The notes below the pieces were generated by a model. That model saw only the letters and a list, made by a program, of their open reading frames with translations. It had not been told where the DNA came from and ran no database searches. Shown here one piece after another: positions 8,518 to 16,869 of a stretch of 64,000 nt of DNA. Position 1 is the first letter of the stretch; each line of letters opens with the position of its first letter. Source of the stretch: JAKVCB01 sp965243695. Lineage in GTDB: Bacteria; Planctomycetota; Planctomycetia; Pirellulales; Lacipirellulaceae. The stretch covers positions 62,001 through 126,000 of the forward strand of contig CBDEWC010000015.1 of the NCBI GenBank assembly GCA_965243695.1. The letters run 5' to 3'. The position numbers and the translations under genes were made by a program.

Positions 8518-9552
8518 ATGCGTAATTTATTATTCATCACTGCCTCGTTCGGTTTGACAATTCTCTGCTGGGGTATTTATGGCCCGGTCTTGCACTGGGG
8601 CCAGGCAGAGATGGCAAATACCGTTGGCCAATATGCCCGGCTAAAACCGTTCGTTTGTGTGGGCCTGGCCTATTTTTTGATCGGTGTCGTGATCCCGATC
8701 ATTTGGCTGGTAACACGTGGCGAAAAAGGCCATTGGACTACCAGCGGAACGGTGCTGAGCCTGGCCGCCGGCGTGCTGGGAGCCGTAGGCGCTTTGGGAA
8801 TCATTTTGGCATTCAATTCTGGAGGCAGTCCGGTTTACGTCATGCCGCTGGTTTTTGGCGGGGCGCCGGTCGTTAACGCTTTCCTGACAATTTATCTTGT
8901 CCACAAAGTCAAAGAAATCGGGCCTTTGTTCCTGGCAGGTCTGATCATGGTTGCTCTCGGCGCTGTGATTGTACTCGTGTTTGCACCAACCGCGAAAAGT
9001 GGGGAGTGGACAAGTGACCCCGTCAAATGGGCAATCCAACTCGCCTCGATTGCCCTGGTGATTGTTTGCTGGGGATCCTACGGCCCGGTCCTCCACAAGG
9101 GACAAGCAGGCATGCAACAGAGCCGCCTTCGTCCACTGGTTTGCGTGGGACTGGCCTACTTTGCGATCGCGGTGGTGGTACCCAACATGTTGTTACCCAT
9201 TTGGCCCGAAGAGAGTAGCTATACCGTGACAGGCTCCTTCTGGAGCCTGACCGCAGGTGCCGCAGGTGCGATAGGCGCGCTGGGGGTCATCCTGACCTTC
9301 AATTTCGGTGGCAAGCCAATCTACGTGATGCCGCTTATTTTTGGCGGTGCCCCGGTGGTGAACACGATTTTTAGCGCCGCTGCCCGCGGAGACCTTCAGC
9401 ATCTTCAACCGATGTTTCTGGCAGGGATGATTCTCGTCATCGCCGGTGCCGCAGTTGTGCTGGTGTTTGCACCGCGGGGAGGGCCACCTCCGAAGACAAA
9501 AACCAAAACTGAGCCTGCGGTGCCTCTGAAAGAACCTGCCGCAGACCAGTGA
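8518..9552 (+). CDS. Internally duplicated 10-TM membrane protein (DMT-like layout)
   Basis: 344 residues, almost wholly hydrophobic. Residues about 1-160 and 172-328 are clear copies: CWGIYGPVLHWGQA / CWGSYGPVLHKGQA, FVCVGLAYF / LVCVGLAYF, YVMPLVFGGAPVVN / YVMPLIFGGAPVVN, FLAGLIMV / FLAGMILV, VLVFAP in both. Each half has about five helices, so the halves should be inverted in the membrane, as in 5+5 drug/metabolite transporters. A transporter role is inferred from this; no substrate clue. Short hydrophilic tail rich in Lys/Pro/Thr. The next gene starts almost at its stop codon and is probably cotranscribed. Confidence 0.8.
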   Translation: MRNLLFITASFGLTILCWGIYGPVLHWGQAEMANTVGQYARLKPFVCVGLAYFLIGVVIPIIWLVTRGEKGHWTTSGTVLSLAAGVLGAVGALGIILAFNSGGSPVYVMPLVFGGAPVVNAFLTIYLVHKVKEIGPLFLAGLIMVALGAVIVLVFAPTAKSGEWTSDPVKWAIQLASIALVIVCWGSYGPVLHKGQAGMQQSRLRPLVCVGLAYFAIAVVVPNMLLPIWPEESSYTVTGSFWSLTAGAAGAIGALGVILTFNFGGKPIYVMPLIFGGAPVVNTIFSAAARGDLQHLQPMFLAGMILVIAGAAVVLVFAPRGGPPPKTKTKTEPAVPLKEPAADQ

Positions 9553-9566
9553 TCGAGGGTTGCCGA

Positions 9567-9914
9567 ATGTCACCTCTGGAAACCATGCAGCGAGTCGAGG
9601 CCTTGTTGACGCATGTCTGGATGGTACGGACCTTCATCAAGCATTCTGAAGAAGCCGAAGAAGACGATGAACTGAAGGCCATTCAGCAAGTTTTGTACGA
9701 TTACATGCTGGCCCTTGGCACGGCATCGAAGAACCAGGACACCGATGCCTACCTCCATCAGGCCCACAAAAAACTGACCCGGCTGACACGGGCAACCGAA
9801 CAGTTCGCCGAAATTCAACCTGAAGTGTCGTCGCACATGAATTACCGAATGGCAGTCCGCTCGCTCCAGGCGGCGGTGGGCGAAATCTGCGAAATCCTGG
9901 GCGAATCACGCTAA
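9567..9914 (+). CDS. Small helical protein, unknown
   Basis: 115 residues, predicted nearly all helical, acidic near residues 28-36 (HSEEAEEDDE), no signal or membrane segment. No family recognised. The ATG at 9567 is preferred: GAGGG sits about 8 bases upstream. A GTG at 9549 in the same frame would overlap the stop of the preceding membrane-protein gene. Tight spacing (14 bp) suggests joint expression with that transporter-like gene. Confidence 0.65.
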   Translation: MSPLETMQRVEALLTHVWMVRTFIKHSEEAEEDDELKAIQQVLYDYMLALGTASKNQDTDAYLHQAHKKLTRLTRATEQFAEIQPEVSSHMNYRMAVRSLQAAVGEICEILGESR

Positions 9915-9947
9915 TTGTTCCGTGGTAGCGACAGTCGCCAGACTTGC

Positions 9948-10634
9948 TCAGGTGCTTCGCAGAGGCCCAAACCACTCTATCTGTTTGCGAGGGCAGAAGA
10001 CAAAGCCCCGTCGTTGACATTCAGGCTCAAGCCATGCCGTGCGCTGTTGGAGTTCTTCTGGTTCAACCCCCTGAGGCATCATGAGGATCCGGGCCGGATC
10101 AAACGTTGGCAGCTCTTGCAGAAATTGCTCGATTTCTTTCAAATCAGCCGGCCTGTCGACGACAAACTTGAGTTGATAATCGAATCTTTCAATCAGTCGT
10201 CGCAAAACGTCCGGCTGGATTCGCTCTCGTTGGTGGCGCCGACTCCAGTAGGGATGGTCCGACAGAGAGGGAACCGAATTGTGGAGTTTCGGGCTGATCG
10301 ACATCATGTCGCAAACGACCGGCAGATAGAGAGTCCCGGATGTCTCGATCGTAATGTGGTAGCCTGCCGACCGAAACCACTTGCTGAGTGGAATCAATTC
10401 AGCAAATAACATCGGTTCACCACCGGTGAGCACAACGTGGCGGCAATCCCACTCCTGGACATGCGCGACAATTTCATCAACGGCCATGTCGCTGCCTTCG
10501 GGGTGCCACGACGTGTAAGGCGTGTCACAGAACCAACAGCGGAGGTTGCAGCCACTTGCCCGGACAAAAACGCTGGGCGTACCGGTAAGCAACCCCTCAC
10601 CCTGGATCGATCGGTAGATTTCTGAAATTTTCAT
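9948..10634 (-). CDS. queE: 7-carboxy-7-deazaguanine synthase
   Basis: Radical-SAM enzyme converting carboxytetrahydropterin to CDG on the path to preQ1 and queuosine. 228 residues. Starts MKISEIYRSIQGEG, the family N-terminus; the [4Fe-4S] site is CNLRCWFC (CX3CX2C, about residues 29-36); TGGEP (about 70-74) is the SAM-binding motif. Its start overlaps the stop of queC by four bases (ATGA), showing translational coupling. Together with queC and divergent queF this gives three of the preQ1 pathway steps; queD is not in the window. Confidence 0.96.
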   Translation of the reverse strand: MKISEIYRSIQGEGLLTGTPSVFVRASGCNLRCWFCDTPYTSWHPEGSDMAVDEIVAHVQEWDCRHVVLTGGEPMLFAELIPLSKWFRSAGYHITIETSGTLYLPVVCDMMSISPKLHNSVPSLSDHPYWSRRHQRERIQPDVLRRLIERFDYQLKFVVDRPADLKEIEQFLQELPTFDPARILMMPQGVEPEELQQRTAWLEPECQRRGFVFCPRKQIEWFGPLRST

Positions 10635-11344
10635 TGGTACTCAATGGGGTCGACAAGGCCCGCCTCCCGGAACCCCTTCAATCGCAACAGGCACGCATCG
10701 CAACGTCCACACGACACCCCTTTTTCATTGGGTGTGTAGCAAGTGTGCGAGAGGCTGTAGTCCACGTTCAGCTCGGTTCCCCGGCGTATGATTTCTGCCT
10801 TGCTGCATCGAATCAAGGGAGTGTGAATGCGAAAGGTACTACTCCCCTCCACGCCTGCTTTGGTCGCCAGATTTGCTGTCCGCTCGAAGGCTTCGATAAA
10901 TTCGGGACGGCAATCCGGATAACCTGAATAATCAACCGCGTTGACCCCGATGAAAAGGTCTGCCGCGTCAATCACCTCCGCACAGCCAAGCGCCAAGGAC
11001 AAAAACACCGTGTTCCGAGCCGGAACATAGGTGACAGGAATGCCCGTCGCAATCTGGTGATCGTCTCGATCCTGGGGAACCTCGATTTCGTCGGTCAGGG
11101 CGCTGCCACCTAAATCACCGAGACCTACCGAAACGGTTAGGTGGTGCTCGATTCCCAGCGAAGTCGCAATCCGCCTGGCCGCGGTCAGTTCAAAACGATG
11201 CTTTTGCCCATAGTCGATCGATAGCGCATGGAGCTCAAATCCTTCCGCCAGCGCCACCGCAGCCGTTGTCGCCGAATCAAGCCCTCCGGAGAGTAGCACG
11301 ACAGCACGGCGTCGATCATGGTGAGTCAATCTAGTGTCGTTCAT
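10631..11344 (-). CDS. queC: 7-cyano-7-deazaguanine synthase
   Basis: ATP-dependent enzyme making preQ0 from CDG and ammonia. 237 residues. The PP-loop is VVLLSGGLDSATT (about 15-27), then IDYGQKHRFE; the C-terminal zinc site has CYTPNEKGVSCGRCDACLLR (about 200-219), four Cys as in the family. First gene of the queC-queE operon; 107 bp separate it from the divergent queF, so that gap should hold promoters for both directions. Confidence 0.97.
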   Translation of the reverse strand: MNDTRLTHHDRRRAVVLLSGGLDSATTAAVALAEGFELHALSIDYGQKHRFELTAARRIATSLGIEHHLTVSVGLGDLGGSALTDEIEVPQDRDDHQIATGIPVTYVPARNTVFLSLALGCAEVIDAADLFIGVNAVDYSGYPDCRPEFIEAFERTANLATKAGVEGSSTFRIHTPLIRCSKAEIIRRGTELNVDYSLSHTCYTPNEKGVSCGRCDACLLRLKGFREAGLVDPIEYQ

Positions 11345-11451
11345 TCCGCGGAGTTGGCTATGGACGACCAGTCGGGAATTGTGGGAAAATGAGCCTTGCG
11401 TTTCCTATCCTCCCCTCCGCTGCACCCTTTGTCCATACCTGGCTGCTTACT

Positions 11452-11808
11452 ATGACTGCCTTTCGTGATTTACTTGAGACCTTCGACAATCAATTCCCGG
11501 ATCGCGACTACAAGATCGAAATAGAGTATCCGGAATTCACGTCGGTCTGCCCCAAAACGGGCCAACCCGATTTTGGAACCCTGACCATCACCTACACTCC
11601 ACACAAAAAATGCGTCGAACTGAAAAGCCTCAAGCTGTACCTGCAAAGCTTTCGCAACGAAGGGATCTTCTACGAACACGTAACCAACTCCATCCTCGAC
11701 GATCTGGTTGCCGTAATAGAGCCAGCCTGGCTCCGCATTGAGGCCGCATTTCGGCCACGTGGTGGAATGACCGAAACCGTTTCTGCCCAGCACACGGCTG
11801 CGATCTAG
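11452..11808 (+). CDS. queF: NADPH-dependent 7-cyano-7-deazaguanine reductase
   Basis: Reduces the nitrile of preQ0 to preQ1, the base inserted in tRNA for queuosine. About 118 residues, the short (YkvM-type) form. Visible: SVCPKTGQPDFGT with the catalytic Cys that forms the thioimide, the QueF segment LKSLKLYLQSFRNEGIFYEH, and the ending RPRGGM. The ATG at 11452 matches the family N-terminus (TAFRDLLETFDNQ); an in-frame ATG at 11389 preceded by GGGAAA is an alternative. Divergent from queC-queE, completing CDG to preQ1. Confidence 0.95.
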   Translation: MTAFRDLLETFDNQFPDRDYKIEIEYPEFTSVCPKTGQPDFGTLTITYTPHKKCVELKSLKLYLQSFRNEGIFYEHVTNSILDDLVAVIEPAWLRIEAAFRPRGGMTETVSAQHTAAI

Positions 11809-12061
11809 CCCCACAAACTGTGGCAAGGACCAAAATCACCAACAAGTTGGTTCGTAGCAGCCAACTTTCCGCCGCTCGGCAAACGGGCCCCCTACAGTAA
11901 TCCCAGCCCAATCGCCCCAGCCACAACTGCCGCCCTCCCTATGCTGCCCGGGATGTCTCTGGTCCACCGAGTGGGACCATGTCCTCAGACCAACAACTTG
12001 GTATATTGTGGCCCAACGTACAGTCTAACATCCCCTCACCGATTCGATCGATCACGCCAAC

Positions 12062-13072
12062 ATGCCTTCCGACACTCACGTCATTCTGTCAGGTTTTGCC
12101 GACGAAGCTGCAAATCACAAAACGGCCGTTGAACAGTTTTCCGCCTTTGCCGCTCTCGGGCTGCAATATTACAGCCTCCGTTTTGTCGATGTGGGGAGTG
12201 GCGTCAAAAACGTCATGCAACTGACAAAAAAGGAAATCACCAAACTCCGCCATCTGGAAGACGAATACGGGATGAACGTTGCCTCGATCGGCTCGCCTAT
12301 CGGAAAAATCAAACTCCGGAACGTCGAGGATGGGACATCCAATCGATTCGTTCCCTTCAAAAAGTATCTCGATAAAGAAGTCAAGAAATCGTGTGATTTA
12401 GCACACACGTTCGAAACCAAACTCCTGCGTGGCTTTTCGTTCTACTATCCCCGAGGTACCGATCCCTGGGAACACGTGGCGCAAGCGGCAGATCAGTTGG
12501 GGCAAATTGCAGACATCTGCCATCGGAGTGATTTGACCTTTGGTCTGGAAATTGAAGGCAATCTGGTAGGTCAAACGGGCGAACTCATGGCTGAGTTGCA
12601 CCGCCAGATCAACCATCCGGCCATAGTAACGATTTTTGATGGCGGAAATATCGTCAGCCAGGGATACAGCATGGTAGAAACTTTCCAGCAATATCTGGCG
12701 ATGAAATCTTCGATCGGCTGGTTCCATATCAAAGACTACCGGGATCCGGGCATGAAACGGTCAGGTCACGTCAACGAAGATCTGTTGAAAAATTTCATGC
12801 CTCCCGACCGGGGCGATAGCGGACATGCCGAAATCCTCCGTGACTTCCGAGATGTCATTCCCAAACTTGCCCGCAAGTTGAAGCGGCGCGGGATTCCCGG
12901 TGTCATTGTCGACCTGGAACCCCACCTCAAGGGAGGTGGTCAATTTGGCGGGTTCAGCGGACCTGATGGCATGGGCGTCGCTCTCCGTAGCCTCTGCCGA
13001 GTCCTGGACTATGCCGAAATTGGCTATCATCTCCGCGATTTTGACGACGTGCGGGTCGCCCGAGGCTTCTGA
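12062..13072 (+). CDS. Sugar phosphate isomerase/epimerase-like TIM-barrel protein
   Basis: 336 residues of the xylose isomerase-like TIM barrel / AP endonuclease 2 superfamily. Barrel strands visible: ILSGFADEA (8-16), YYSLRFVDVG, NVASIGSPIGK, LLRGFSFYYPRG, FGLEIEGN (metal-binding Glu), VTIFDGGN, WFHIKDYRD (His/Asp of the metal site), GVIVDLEPH. These match the metal-dependent isomerase branch; the substrate cannot be told. Cytosolic, no signal. Flanked by intergenic regions on both sides, so probably a single-gene unit. Confidence 0.8.
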   Translation: MPSDTHVILSGFADEAANHKTAVEQFSAFAALGLQYYSLRFVDVGSGVKNVMQLTKKEITKLRHLEDEYGMNVASIGSPIGKIKLRNVEDGTSNRFVPFKKYLDKEVKKSCDLAHTFETKLLRGFSFYYPRGTDPWEHVAQAADQLGQIADICHRSDLTFGLEIEGNLVGQTGELMAELHRQINHPAIVTIFDGGNIVSQGYSMVETFQQYLAMKSSIGWFHIKDYRDPGMKRSGHVNEDLLKNFMPPDRGDSGHAEILRDFRDVIPKLARKLKRRGIPGVIVDLEPHLKGGGQFGGFSGPDGMGVALRSLCRVLDYAEIGYHLRDFDDVRVARGF

Positions 13073-13701
13073 ATCCTGATGCGGCTGGGCTGCTTGTCGC
13101 AAGCGACTTTTTTTCAGGGTTGATCCCACCGGTTCGTTCCACCGGTTCGTTCCACCGGTTCGTTCCACGGGTTCGTTCCACGGGTTCATTCCACGGGCCC
13201 ATTTCATGGGCACCATCGGTGCAGTCGCTACAAACCGGTTAATTCGACTGGTCGAAATGTGGCGAGTTTGTCGATTACCGTTTTGGGAAGGAGCGCTTCG
13301 GGCAGATATCGGGGCTCCCATGGCAACTATTTGCCCACAGGTGCGCCTGTCCCGGCGGGACACCTTCAACGCAACTTGTTTTTTCACAAGTACTTAAAGA
13401 CTTTAGAGTCGCTTCTGCGCGCGTTCATCTGGAGAAATTCCGCGTGACGACCCACTTAGGTTCTCTTGCGTACTATAGTTAGCTTGCCCAGGGAGAGGAA
13501 TTGGTCCCAACCAGCAACGGCACTCGCATTGCTCATTGGCCCCTTTGACCTCCCGAAAAATAGGGCACAAAACAAATAGTCGGAAATCCATAAGAGGACA
13601 CCAGAGAAGCGGGTCCACTCCACCCTGGACAGCGTGAGATCGTAGCACCAGCTTTCGAACGCACGGGGACTTTGATGGGCCCTTAAGGTAGGGTAAAAAC
13701 C
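13073..13701. other. 630-bp intergenic region before the DksA/TraR-like gene
   Basis: No convincing gene. It holds the 13-bp tandem array at 13126-13203, a hairpin TGTCCC-GGC-GGGACA at 13348-13362 and a second hairpin ACTTGT-TTTTTC-ACAAGT at 13374-13391. The two adjacent stem-loops could end the upstream transcript or form a leader structure. Confidence 0.5.
13126..13203. repeat. Six-copy 13-bp tandem repeat
   Basis: Three identical CCACCGGTTCGTT units (13126-13164) are followed by drifting copies CCACGGGTTCGTT, CCACGGGTTCATT and CCACGGGCCCATT to 13203. No spacers, so not CRISPR. It sits 53 bp after the isomerase stop codon. Confidence 0.9.
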
Positions 13702-14142
13702 ATGGCTCGGAATGACTCAATTAAAAAGATTCACACCTTACTCCTCACTCGACGTGACGCTCTCCGCAAGGCGCTCGCGGGTGACCTGAGTATGTTGAAA
13801 CAGCTCCGCGAGCAAACCGGGGGTGACGTCGTCGACGCAGCACTCGACGCGGCGCAAGACGAAATCAGCTCACAACTTGCCGAAGTTGAAAGTCGCGAGT
13901 TGGGCAGCATCGAAAAAGCACTGGAACGTGTCAAAAATGGTTCCTACGGCAAATGTGAGATTTGCAGCGGCAAAATCAACCTCACCCGTCTGAAAGCTCT
14001 CCCCTACGCAACCAATTGCATTGAATGCCAGCGGGCTGCTGAAATGGGAGTTGGCGGAGCAGGCTACGGACAAGACTGGAGTCGCGTATTAGATACCAAC
14101 GTTGGCGATGACGTGACACTTCGCGACTTGGAAATGCGCTAG
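13702..14142 (+). CDS. DksA/TraR-family C4 zinc-finger protein
   Basis: 146 residues. Helical N-terminus (coiled-coil, residues about 3-75), then the zinc finger CEIC (93-96) and CIEC (113-116), the TraR/DksA C4 pattern, with the family stretch GSYGKCEICSGKI. Such proteins enter the RNA polymerase secondary channel and change initiation with or without ppGpp. The coiled-coil tip motif that separates true DksA from relatives cannot be judged by eye, so no symbol is given. Its last codons and stop lie in a 26-bp tandem duplication. Confidence 0.87.
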   Translation: MARNDSIKKIHTLLLTRRDALRKALAGDLSMLKQLREQTGGDVVDAALDAAQDEISSQLAEVESRELGSIEKALERVKNGSYGKCEICSGKINLTRLKALPYATNCIECQRAAEMGVGGAGYGQDWSRVLDTNVGDDVTLRDLEMR

Positions 14143-14173
14143 GTTAACGCGACTTAAAAATGCGCCAGGTTAA
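14122..14173. repeat. 26-bp tandem duplication spanning the dksA-like stop codon
   Basis: Copy 1 (14122-14147) and copy 2 (14148-14173) differ at three positions. Copy 1 contains the final codons RDLEMR and TAG; copy 2 repeats them as noncoding DNA. Confidence 0.9.
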
Positions 14174-14208
14174 ATTGTATCGGGCGCAAAGATCAAAAGG
14201 TATAATTC

Positions 14209-14244
14209 ACCCGGCGTTGACCCTTTGTCTTCGGCCGGGTTTTT
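14209..14244 (+). terminator. Rho-independent terminator after the DksA/TraR-like gene
   Basis: ACCCGGC (14209-14215) pairs with GCCGGGT (14234-14240) around an 18-base loop, followed directly by four T. It stands 67 bp after the stop codon and before the htrA-like gene. Confidence 0.6.
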
Positions 14245-14302
14245 ATTGCGCCACGCTCCCTCACGGTTTGGAATCCACTCCTATTCGATGAAATAACTTT
14301 GC

Positions 14303-15487
14303 ATGAACCGCCTCATGAAAAAGCATTCCCGCTGCCGCACAACGTATCCGTTTATCGCGATAGGTTGCCTGCTATTCGCACCGTCGGGGCTGGCCTGGGG
14401 AGAACCGGGTGAGTCTACCGAATCGAACAGCACGACCATAACACCCTCGTATTGGAGCACCGGCGCTGAACGAGAAACGCAATACGCTGCCCTCTCTCGT
14501 GATGTTGAAGCGCTGCAACGACAACTCGGCATCGTCAAGCGGGTTATACGGCTGGTGACTCCTACGGTGGTTCACGTCGAAGCACGCCCGACCTCAAACT
14601 CAACACCTCAACTGCACATCGAAGAAGAGGGCTCGGGAGTCATTGTCCACTTTGGTAGCAACGACTATGTACTGACCAACCGTCACGTCATCCAACGCTC
14701 AAAAAAGAATCAAATTCGCATCCACCTTGCAGATGGGCAGGTGGTCCAACCCTCGCAAATCTGGGGAGATCCCGATACCGACGTTGCCGTAATGGCGATC
14801 GGTCAACCGGGACTCATTGCGGCGAGATTGGGTGACAGCGATCGGCTGGAAATCGGCGAGTTCGTCCTGGCAATTGGCAGCCCCTTCGGCTTGAGCCAAA
14901 GTGTCACGCGCGGCATCGTGAGCGCCAAGGGGCGCTACGACTTGGACCTGGGAAACGGCGAACTAAAATTTATGAACTTCATTCAAACCGATGCGGCAAT
15001 CAATCCTGGAAATAGTGGTGGCCCCCTCGTCAATCTGCGAGGAGAAGTCGTGGGATTGAATACTGCCATTGCCAGCAGTGGTGGGGGTAATGAAGGTATT
15101 GGATTTACGATCCCCATCAACGTGGTCGTCCAAATTGCGCGAGACCTGGTCCAGGACATGGAGCCGCCGCGCGGGTTCCTGGGCGTTAAACTTGACAGCC
15201 GGTTCACCGTGGACAGGGCTCGGTCGCTGGGGCTTCCCAGCTTAGTAGGCACCCGCGTCACCGCCGTCGAGAAGAATTCGCCCGCAGAACTGGTGGATGT
15301 ACACGTGGACGACGTCATCATTGCATACGATGGTGTACGTGTTGAAAGAGATGACCACCTGATCAGTCTGGTGAAACTGACCAAAATTGGCGAGGAAATC
15401 TCGATGGTCTTGTTTCGCGGTGGTCAATCTCTCGAAAAGCAGGTCACGATTGGGGACTTGCGCCAAAGATCTTATTCCGCCCCGTAG
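14303..15487 (+). CDS. HtrA/DegP-type serine protease with one PDZ domain
   Basis: 394 residues; exported envelope protease for damaged proteins or signal cleavage. Signal peptide (FIAIGCLLFAPSGLAWG), a short coiled coil (residues 60-80), then a trypsin-like domain with triad His128 (LTNRHV), Asp160 (DTDVAV) and Ser238 (GNSGGPL), and a PDZ domain from about 290 (GFLGV, then SPAELVDVHVDDVIIAYDG). One PDZ domain makes it DegS-like in layout, but the N-terminus looks like a cleavable signal. Starts at ATG 14303, preceded by a terminator, so it has its own promoter. Confidence 0.92.
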   Translation: MNRLMKKHSRCRTTYPFIAIGCLLFAPSGLAWGEPGESTESNSTTITPSYWSTGAERETQYAALSRDVEALQRQLGIVKRVIRLVTPTVVHVEARPTSNSTPQLHIEEEGSGVIVHFGSNDYVLTNRHVIQRSKKNQIRIHLADGQVVQPSQIWGDPDTDVAVMAIGQPGLIAARLGDSDRLEIGEFVLAIGSPFGLSQSVTRGIVSAKGRYDLDLGNGELKFMNFIQTDAAINPGNSGGPLVNLRGEVVGLNTAIASSGGGNEGIGFTIPINVVVQIARDLVQDMEPPRGFLGVKLDSRFTVDRARSLGLPSLVGTRVTAVEKNSPAELVDVHVDDVIIAYDGVRVERDDHLISLVKLTKIGEEISMVLFRGGQSLEKQVTIGDLRQRSYSAP

Positions 15488-15594
15488 CAATGCCCCTTCG
15501 ACATGCGTTTGCCAGACAATCGCTGCTGGCGGGGCCCCAACCAGTCGTAACGCGAGGTCAGTCAACGAACTTGCTGTCCTGCCTTGAATTCGCG

Positions 15595-16524
15595 TTACCC
15601 TGCACGATCCAGTATCCGCAGAATACAATCGACCACGCCTGCGGCATCGACATCCACGGCAACGGCCATATTCGGCTGTTGTTCAGGGCGGTGCCGGTGG
15701 TCAAAGACGGTGGCTCCATGGGTCAACTCTCCCTCGGTCTCGACGTCGCCATGCAGCATTCTCGTGGTAAATAACTCGGGGTGAAGGGCAGCCACGACCG
15801 CCACAACATCATGAACATAAATCTCTTCCAATCCCATCCGCTGCCGGTGCGCTAAAAACGCGCCCGGTAGAATCTGGCGCAGCAAAGCGCCTGTCCGCGA
15901 CGTACTCCCTGGCAATCGGTTCATCAAGTCATAGTCAAAGACGACTTTGCCAGAAACATCGATCGGAATGACGGTTTTGGTAACCGGTGACCGAAATACC
16001 TGCCGAGCCGATTCAGCATCACAATAGACATTAAATTCCGCAGCCGGGGTAACATTCCCCGGTCCACCGAGCGTACCCCCAAGCACGATCAAATGGCCAA
16101 TTTGCGATGCGATATTCGGATCGCGTTTTAACGTCGCGGCAATATTACTTAACGGAGCGGTAGTAATAATGGTAACTTCCTCAGGCGCCGTGGTAACCTC
16201 CTCGTAAATGACTTTGACCGAGGGATGACGATGATGCAGTTCGGCTACGGCAAAATCGGCGCCACAGAAACCGTCGATGCCATAGAAATGCCCGGCATCA
16301 ACACGAAGAACCTGGTCGGAAGAAGCGGATCCCATCCGCGGCCAACGGGCAGGGTCCAGTTGCTCAATAACGGCTTGAACATTGCGGGTCGCCTGCCCCG
16401 GAGCCACATTGCCCCCGCTTGCGGTTACCGCGACAACTTCCAACCCGGGCTCGGCCAGCGCCAGGCAAATTGCCATCGCATCGTCGACACCCGGATCCAC
16501 ATCAAGAATGACTCGTCGGGCCAT
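15595..16524 (-). CDS. Inosine/uridine-preferring nucleoside hydrolase
   Basis: 309 residues. Cleaves ribonucleosides to base and ribose in salvage. Begins with the metal-binding signature DVDPGVDDAMAI (residues 8-19), the Asp cluster that holds the catalytic calcium; later TTAPLSNIAATL and EFNVYCDAESARQVF carry other family positions, and the C-terminal part has THGATVFD. Single gene, convergent with the htrA-like gene (107-bp gap without a clear terminator). The exact base preference cannot be read. Confidence 0.93.
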   Translation of the reverse strand: MARRVILDVDPGVDDAMAICLALAEPGLEVVAVTASGGNVAPGQATRNVQAVIEQLDPARWPRMGSASSDQVLRVDAGHFYGIDGFCGADFAVAELHHRHPSVKVIYEEVTTAPEEVTIITTAPLSNIAATLKRDPNIASQIGHLIVLGGTLGGPGNVTPAAEFNVYCDAESARQVFRSPVTKTVIPIDVSGKVVFDYDLMNRLPGSTSRTGALLRQILPGAFLAHRQRMGLEEIYVHDVVAVVAALHPELFTTRMLHGDVETEGELTHGATVFDHRHRPEQQPNMAVAVDVDAAGVVDCILRILDRAG

Positions 16525-16869
16525 GGCTAGCAGTGAACCCTCACACAGCTCAGCAAGGAATCGATCGGAATCGGAGCCTCATTCTAAAGGTCCTTGCCTG
16601 AGGAAACAAGCTGAGCGCTGGCTGCCAAATGAAGCGGATCGAAAGGCTCATGGACTCAATACCACTGTCTCCCATCCCGGGCCCCTGCAGTCACTCTCCC
16701 CGAGCAAATTCGCAACCCATTGGTTGACGAAACTGTGGTTGGGTTGTTTGAATTGACGAGTCTACTGAAAGGTATCGACGTGACCGTCGTTTGGGCCTAT
16801 CGTCTGAACGTTGCTAAGAACCGCCATTTGCCTTTTTTGCTGGTTACCTTCTGACCGGAGTTGATCCCA
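16525..16869. other. 345-bp divergent intergenic region before trpD
   Basis: No gene supported. Two TTGACG boxes (about 16721 and 16755) resemble -35 elements but lack good -10 partners. It should hold the promoters of the nucleoside hydrolase and trpD. Confidence 0.4.

Noticed and set aside
13126..13203. Regular repeats looked like a CRISPR array
   Set aside because: Units are 13 bp directly head to tail with no spacers and progressive drift; no cas gene is near.
13206..13447. Short plus-strand open frames before the DksA/TraR-like gene
   Set aside because: They cross two stem-loops and show no coding signal.
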